DNA of 64,000 nt from the NCBI RefSeq assembly GCF_017161265.1, contig NZ_CP031393.1, forward strand, positions 2,294,001 to 2,358,000, given 5' to 3'. The DNA is from Treponema medium (lineage in GTDB: Bacteria > Spirochaetota > Spirochaetia > Treponematales > Treponemataceae). Every line of letters starts with the position of its first letter. The stretch's first letter is position 1. Below are positions 59,789-64,000 of the stretch, in pieces. The notes beneath the pieces are model-generated. The model saw only the letters and a program-made list of their open reading frames with translations, searched no databases and had not been told where the DNA came from. Position numbers and translations under genes: made by a program.

Positions 59789-60024
59789 CCAACCCCGACG
59801 CAAGCGTCGGGGCACAGTGCTCAACGTTTCGCACTATGTGTTCTATAAGGTGGTTGCAGTCGGCTTTAATACCTTTTGTTACGACGCAGAACGTTCGTCA
59901 AAACTATACACGGATGTATAGTTTTGACTGCAAGTTGTGGCTCTGCCACAACATTGCTACTGCGTAGAACTACCGCCATCCGTGGCGGTAGAGAAACGGC
60001 GGGTATTAAACCCTCCGCACGAAT
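59789..60024. repeat. Long copy of dispersed element A with nested hairpins
   Basis: About 236 bp starting CCAACCCCGACGCAAGCGTC (a 8-9 bp hairpin) and ending TATTAAACCCTCCGCACGAA. Compared with the 110-bp copy at 23966 it has an extra block between ACGACGCAG and the terminal motif. That block holds TCAAAACTATAC/GTATAGTTTTGA (12-bp stem, loop ACGGAT), TTGTGG/CCACAA, and CTACCGCC/GGCGGTAG with loop ATCCGT. It lies between vapBC and the tsaD stop codon. Confidence 0.8.
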
Positions 60025-60040
60025 CAAAATTCATTGCTGA

Positions 60041-61054
60041 TTATATTTTCCGGCGTTTAAATCCTTCGACACGGGCGCTTGCAGGACAATCGAGGGAGCT
60101 TCTATCCCCGCGCGCTAAATAGCGGTAACCTACTCCGGCAATCATGGCGGCATTATCCGTGCAGAGCTTGAGCGGCGGAAAGATGCACGTTAAACCTTTT
60201 TGTTCAGCGAGTTTTTCACGGAGCAGCGAATTGGCAGCGACGCCGCCGCCTGCGACAATCGTGTGCAGTCCCGTGTCTTCTACCGCCCGCAGCAGGGATC
60301 GCAGTAATATTTTAACGGCTCTTGATTGAAAGGCCGCCGCGATATTTTCGGGCGTTTTTTCATATCCGGGATTCCAGAATTGATCGATTTGATTGATGAC
60401 CGCGGTTTTTAAGCCTGAATAGGACACGTCATACCGGCGGCCGGATTCGTGCAGTATCGGCATCGGGAAGTTTGCAGCCTTGGGATCGCCATTTTTTGCC
60501 AGCCGGTCGATAATTACGCCGCCCGGATAACCGAAATCGTAGAATTTCGCAACCTTATCGAATGCTTCGCCCGGCGCATCGTCGATGGTACTACCAAGCA
60601 CTTCGATTGAATCAAAATCGTATACTTTACAGATAAGCGAATGTCCGCCCGACACTAAAAGACCAAGGTAGGGATAGGGAATGTCCTGCTCAAGATGCGC
60701 TGCGTACAGATGCCCGAGCATGTGGTTTACAGCAATAAAAGGTTTATTACATGCCCATGCGAGGGTTTTCGCAAAGGTAAGCCCTACCAACAGCGACCCC
60801 ATCAGCCCCGGCCTATTGGTTACGGCGATACCGTCTATCGATTGCAAAGTTTCACCCGCTTCCTGCAAAGCGGTTTTAACAACCGGTAATATCCATTCGG
60901 TGTGCTTACGGCTCGCAATCTCAGGCACGACACCCTTATATGCTTCGTGAAATGGTATCTGAGTTGCCACTACCGAACTGATGATTTTATGTCCGTCCTC
61001 CACGACGGCAGCTGCCGTTTCATCGCAGGAGCTTTCTATTCCAAGTATCTTCAT
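60041..61054 (-). CDS. tsaD: tRNA N6-adenosine threonylcarbamoyltransferase TsaD
   Basis: 337 residues, standard for bacterial TsaD. ASKHA motifs: ILGIESSCDETAAAVV at the start, PEIASRKH, the metal-binding HMLGH (His111, His115), LGLLVSGGHS, and VAGGGVAANSLLRE. Catalyses transfer of threonylcarbamoyl to A37 of ANN-decoding tRNAs with TsaB and TsaE (not in the window). AGGAA precedes ATG 61054. Essential housekeeping gene, here bordered by accessory repeats. Confidence 0.97.
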   Translation of the reverse strand: MKILGIESSCDETAAAVVEDGHKIISSVVATQIPFHEAYKGVVPEIASRKHTEWILPVVKTALQEAGETLQSIDGIAVTNRPGLMGSLLVGLTFAKTLAWACNKPFIAVNHMLGHLYAAHLEQDIPYPYLGLLVSGGHSLICKVYDFDSIEVLGSTIDDAPGEAFDKVAKFYDFGYPGGVIIDRLAKNGDPKAANFPMPILHESGRRYDVSYSGLKTAVINQIDQFWNPGYEKTPENIAAAFQSRAVKILLRSLLRAVEDTGLHTIVAGGGVAANSLLREKLAEQKGLTCIFPPLKLCTDNAAMIAGVGYRYLARGDRSSLDCPASARVEGFKRRKI

Positions 61055-61098
61055 TCTGTTATTCCTATTGTTCCATGATTAACTTTGGACATCCTCTT

Positions 61099-62571
61099 TT
61101 AGTTGCCGAAGTTAACCGTGCCTTTTTGTGCAACTTGAGCAATTGCCGAAAGCGAAAATCCGTCTTCGATAAGCGCAGGATACATTTCGGTTAAAAGCTC
61201 TGCAAGTTCAACCGTAAAGACATGGCCGATCATGATGGCAGAGCCTTTCTGTCTCGCAATGCTCAACCCTTTTTTAATTTGCGTTTCCATTGCAGCGCGG
61301 CTCTTATCGTTATCAATAAAAATTGCCCGTTCCCAGACAGCCATGTTTTTCTCCTTTGCAACCTTCGCAACGACTGACCGAGCGGTTGTCCGCGAATCCA
61401 AAAAGAATATATGCTTTTCCGCTACGACATCCAAGACCGCGCTCATCGCTGCCTCATCCGCCGTCATCAGCGAGCCTTCGTGATTATTCATCCCGGCTAC
61501 CGGCCAAATTTCTTCGAGATTTTTTCTGACGATTTTTTTGATTTGCTCCGCAGAAAGTCCCGGCGTAACAGCCCCCGGCCCCGGATTAATATGCAGATCG
61601 ACCGATTGCATCGGCTGGTGCAGAATAACCTGTTTTCCGGCCTTGCGTATCCGCCGCGCCGACTCGCTAGAGTAGCGCAATCCGGGTAAAACTGCAATAG
61701 TACAGGGGAATGGCAGCCGCAAAAAGTATTCAAGCTGGTCGAGATTGTGCCCCGCATCGTCAAATACAAAGGTGAGGTTCCCTGCATAAGGAGCACGCTT
61801 GCGCGGCTTTTCCGGTTTTGCAGCAGGCTGCACCGGTTGCATTGTTTGCACGGTTTTTTTCTTATCGGGTACGGCAGGTTTTTCCGGTACGCTGTTTTTT
61901 TTCGATGCAGTATTTTTTTTATCAGGTGCAACGGATTTCTCCGGTACGGTATTCTTTTGCGGAGCCGGATGGACTACCGGTTTTTCTTTCTTCGCAGTAT
62001 CTTTCTGTGCGGCAGAAGCGGTATGGGATGCCGGCGCAGATGCAGCAGCAGGCGAATGCGGTGCCGGTTGTGCAGCCGGTATTGTTTTTTTTGCAGCCGG
62101 CGCTTTCTCCTGTGATGACGCCGTTTTTTGCTGCGCTGCCGGTGTGTTTTGCCGTTTTTGCTGCACCGCGGAATCGGTATGCGGCTGTGTTTGTGCGGCA
62201 ACCTGCGGCACGGTAACCGGCGGTGAAGGTTCTTGTGCTGCCGTAAGCGATTCATTCCGTTTTTGTTCGGTTGAGGGTTTATCCTGTTGTACTTGAGTTT
62301 GCGCCGTGCCGGTATCCTGTTTTAATGAATTTTTAAGATTAGGCACTAATTTTAACACTAAAACAAGATTAAAACCCAAAAGCAGAACGCACAATATCAC
62401 CAACGCGGCAATAATATTTCCTATCGAACGCTTTTTTCGGGCAGTAGAACTACGTGATTTTTTCTTTACTGTTGTACTGCTGCGGCTCTTGGTTTTTGAC
62501 TGCCCCTTCGCCGCGGTTTTTTTAGGTGTCGTTTTTTTGCTTGTTTTTACTTTATCTTCTTTTTCGGGCAT
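61099..62571 (-). CDS. Divergent polysaccharide deacetylase family protein (YibQ/COG2861 type)
   Basis: 490 residues from ATG 62571. A Lys/Thr/Ser-rich cytoplasmic head (about 1-50), one membrane segment (GNIIAALVILCVLLLGFNLVLVL), a long Ala/Gln/Pro/Lys low-complexity linker (about 85-255), then the deacetylase-like domain: LTFVFDDAGHNLDQ, CTIAVLPGLRYSSE, VILHQPMQS, GMNNHEGS and FFLDSRTTARS. The periplasmic enzyme domain likely acts on glycans, though activity of this branch is unproven. The linker may span the periplasm. Confidence 0.85.
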   Translation of the reverse strand: MPEKEDKVKTSKKTTPKKTAAKGQSKTKSRSSTTVKKKSRSSTARKKRSIGNIIAALVILCVLLLGFNLVLVLKLVPNLKNSLKQDTGTAQTQVQQDKPSTEQKRNESLTAAQEPSPPVTVPQVAAQTQPHTDSAVQQKRQNTPAAQQKTASSQEKAPAAKKTIPAAQPAPHSPAAASAPASHTASAAQKDTAKKEKPVVHPAPQKNTVPEKSVAPDKKNTASKKNSVPEKPAVPDKKKTVQTMQPVQPAAKPEKPRKRAPYAGNLTFVFDDAGHNLDQLEYFLRLPFPCTIAVLPGLRYSSESARRIRKAGKQVILHQPMQSVDLHINPGPGAVTPGLSAEQIKKIVRKNLEEIWPVAGMNNHEGSLMTADEAAMSAVLDVVAEKHIFFLDSRTTARSVVAKVAKEKNMAVWERAIFIDNDKSRAAMETQIKKGLSIARQKGSAIMIGHVFTVELAELLTEMYPALIEDGFSLSAIAQVAQKGTVNFGN

Positions 62572-62578
62572 AGGCAAA

Positions 62579-62607
62579 AGCATAAAAACAGTACGGCTTA
62601 ATGTCAA
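62579..62607 (-). promoter_or_regulatory. Promoter of the deacetylase-like gene, apparently leaderless
   Basis: Minus strand: perfect TTGACA (62607-62602), 17-nt spacer, TATGCT (62584-62579), then 7 nt to ATG 62571. The upstream in-frame ATG codons overlap the promoter and are rejected. Confidence 0.65.
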
Positions 62608-62780
62608 GCGGTATTTGTACAGGGCAGCCGCTATCGGGGAACCTCTAAAAACTGCAAGCCTATCAGCTTGTTCTATAAAGAAATCATTTATCGTATACGT
62701 TAATAAATCTCTATACTCTAAGATAGAGCCGTTTTAATGGAAAGATATGATAAGGATAGAAATAAAATAGAGAAAATAAT

Positions 62781-62853
62781 CGGGCAAGCCGGATTTGAAC
62801 CGGCGACCCCAAGTCCCCCAGACTTGTACGCTAACCAACTGCGCTATTGCCCG
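62781..62853 (-). tRNA. tRNA-Pro (anticodon GGG)
   Basis: 73 nt. Acceptor CGGGCAA pairs with TTGCCCG; D-arm GCGC..GCGT around AGTTGGTTA; anticodon stem CAAGT/ACTTG with loop CTGGGGG, giving anticodon GGG; T-arm GCCGG/CCGGC around TTCAAAT. The CGGG acceptor start is characteristic of tRNA-Pro. The 3' CCA is not encoded. Confidence 0.95.
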
Positions 62854-63011
62854 TTTTGTTTCAATAACAGAAATAGATATTATCGATAAAGTCCCGTTAT
62901 GTCAATACGTCGCATTGCATCACGTCGCATTCTGTTCCGAAACAATCGATAGAATGTTCGGAGAATAATGTAACCACAGATTGACTTTTGCAGTATTCCG
63001 TATATACTAGG

Positions 63012-63101
63012 CATATTCGATAACTTCGTTTTCGAATATGTCGACGAGTTCGAAATCGCATTTCAAAGTAATCTGTTCAGAAACGGAAGTTTCCGAACAG
63101 A
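63012..63101 (-). repeat. Three-hairpin dispersed element, third copy (inverted, shortened centre)
   Basis: Read on the minus strand: hairpin 1 (63101-63072, TCTGTTC/GAACAGA with inner GAAAC/GTTTC), a short central stem GAAAT/ATTTC (63064-63052), the conserved AACTCGTCGA, then hairpin 3 (63040-63012, CATATTCG/CGAATATG). Order matches the copies at 9030 and 28621. It lies 28 bp before the DUF4418 gene start. Confidence 0.65.
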
Positions 63102-63129
63102 TTTACAAATGTGCTTGTGAGGTTATACT

Positions 63130-63516
63130 ATGAAAAAATATATTGTAGGAGCGTTAATCGTTATCATCGGTTTGCTCGTTCTATTAGCTCCCTTTGGATT
63201 TGCGCATGTCTGTTTTCCTAAAGCAGACGGCAGCTTTATGAAGTGTCATTGGATGGGCGAAGCAGTCAGAATGCTCGGAGGATTGATTACTGCATTAGGC
63301 ATCATATTTTTACTGAGCAAACGTTCACGAATCGGTATCGCATTTTCCAATATCGGGCTCGGTACTTGCTTGATATTATTGCAAACAGTTGTCATCGGTA
63401 CTTGCAAACATGCCGCAATGCATTGTAATGTACATACCAAGCCTGTCATTTTATTATTAGCGATTATATTGATAGTAATAAATGCTGCCTACCTGTTCGT
63501 TAACAGAAAAAGATAA
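63130..63516 (+). CDS. DUF4418 family membrane protein
   Basis: 128 residues with four hydrophobic segments. Signatures FGFAHVC, MKCHWMGEAVRMLGG and CKHAAMHCNVHTKPV (conserved Cys/His near membrane faces) fit DUF4418. These proteins usually accompany an ABC exporter with MacB-like permeases, and the next gene is such an ATPase. The Cys/His pairs suggest metal or redox binding. GAGG precedes ATG 63130. Confidence 0.85.
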   Translation: MKKYIVGALIVIIGLLVLLAPFGFAHVCFPKADGSFMKCHWMGEAVRMLGGLITALGIIFLLSKRSRIGIAFSNIGLGTCLILLQTVVIGTCKHAAMHCNVHTKPVILLLAIILIVINAAYLFVNRKR

Positions 63517-63553
63517 ATTCTACTATTTCACTATACTATAGGATTATTACAGT

Positions 63554-64000
63554 ATGTTATTGCAAACAAAACAGCTTTCCCGAACGTTTACCAGAAATGG
63601 TTCCGATTTTTTTGCCGTCAGAGATGCCGATTTTAGCATCAACACCTCCGATTTTGTATTTATTGTCGGACGCTCCGGTTCGGGAAAAACGACGTTGCTG
63701 AACCTCATTTCAGGCATTTTAGAACCGACTTCGGGGACTGTTTTATTTGAAAATAATGACATCACAATGATGAACGATACTGAAAAAAGCTATTACCGTA
63801 ACGAGTCGATAGGATTTGTCCCCCAATCGCTCGGCGCTTTACCGAATCTCTCAGTACTTGATAATGTCCGCGTACCGTTTTTTTTATTTAACCGGGACGG
63901 CGATACCGAAGGGAGAGCGCTGAGCTTATTGGAAGTGATGGGAATAGCTCATTTAAAAGATGAAATGCCGAAAAATCTTTCAGGCGGAGAAGCAAAACGG
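63554..64000 (+). CDS. ABC transporter ATPase, MacB/LolD type (3' end outside window)
   Basis: 149 visible residues. Walker A IVGRSGSGKTTLLNLISG at about 38-55, Q-loop IGFVPQSLGALPNLSVLDNV at about 91-110, and the ABC signature LSGGEAKR at the window edge. MacB/LolD-like layout. Transport substrate unknown; probably paired with the DUF4418 protein and a permease gene beyond the edge. Confidence 0.9.
   Translation, partial: MLLQTKQLSRTFTRNGSDFFAVRDADFSINTSDFVFIVGRSGSGKTTLLNLISGILEPTSGTVLFENNDITMMNDTEKSYYRNESIGFVPQSLGALPNLSVLDNVRVPFFLFNRDGDTEGRALSLLEVMGIAHLKDEMPKNLSGGEAKR

Noticed and set aside
59789-60024. CRISPR-like array
   Set aside because: Hairpins are of different sequence and spacing with no regular repeat-spacer pattern and no cas genes nearby. 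No CRISPR was seen in the window.

Overview
The window looks like part of a host-associated Treponema chromosome, closest in style to the oral T. vincentii/T. medium group. This is inferred from gene content: moderate GC, BspA-type leucine-rich repeat proteins, a Trep_Strep-type ECF transporter, spirochaete-only hypothetical genes, fermentative amino-acid and lactate transport, and a probable selenoprotein. The genus is likely; the species is a guess.

Layout. 1-9 kb: small membrane proteins, an acetyltransferase, an HD-domain protein, a TetR regulator with an L-lactate permease, a peptide-type solute-binding protein with a conserved hypothetical, and anmK. 9.2-16.5 kb: a minus-strand run with a Lon-like protease, a KtrB/TrkH K+ channel, cardiolipin synthase, a KtrA-type RCK subunit and a membrane PAS-like protein. 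16.6-24.7 kb: a membrane protein with an overlapping acetyltransferase, an orphan RelB/DinJ antitoxin, a MATE exporter, cutC, a chromate transporter pair and a ParB-like protein. 24.9-32 kb: a plus-strand cell-envelope block (TPR lipoprotein, LysM transglycosylase, OmpA protein, small lipoprotein) followed by namZ and nagZ. NamZ, NagZ and AnmK together provide most of a MurNAc/GlcNAc wall-recycling route. 32-41.6 kb: BrnT/BrnA, an acetyltransferase, an ArsM methyltransferase with an in-frame UGA, a giant SNF2 helicase, a lipoprotein, a second MATE and a His-rich CobW/COG0523 GTPase. 42-50.5 kb: hydantoinase, a CyuA-like desulfidase with an amino-acid symporter, and an ECF transporter (A, T, S) divergent from an AraC regulator. 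50.7-58 kb: an AT-rich accessory island with a double-AAA+ ATPase, two tandem cytoplasmic LRR proteins, a tandem zinc-finger protein behind a 15-G tract, a frameshifted WG-repeat protein and a UDG-like protein. A ~95 bp intergenic module occurs three times in it. 58-64 kb: WYL regulator, VapBC, tsaD, a polysaccharide-deacetylase-like protein, tRNA-Pro(GGG), a DUF4418 protein and the start of an ABC transporter ATPase.

Two further things stand out. Non-coding space is filled with dispersed palindromic elements built from interchangeable hairpins whose arms change in a base-pair-preserving way; one related copy lies in frame inside a protein gene. Several genes also lack a Shine-Dalgarno and have a -10 box ending 6-7 nt before the start codon, suggesting leaderless mRNAs.
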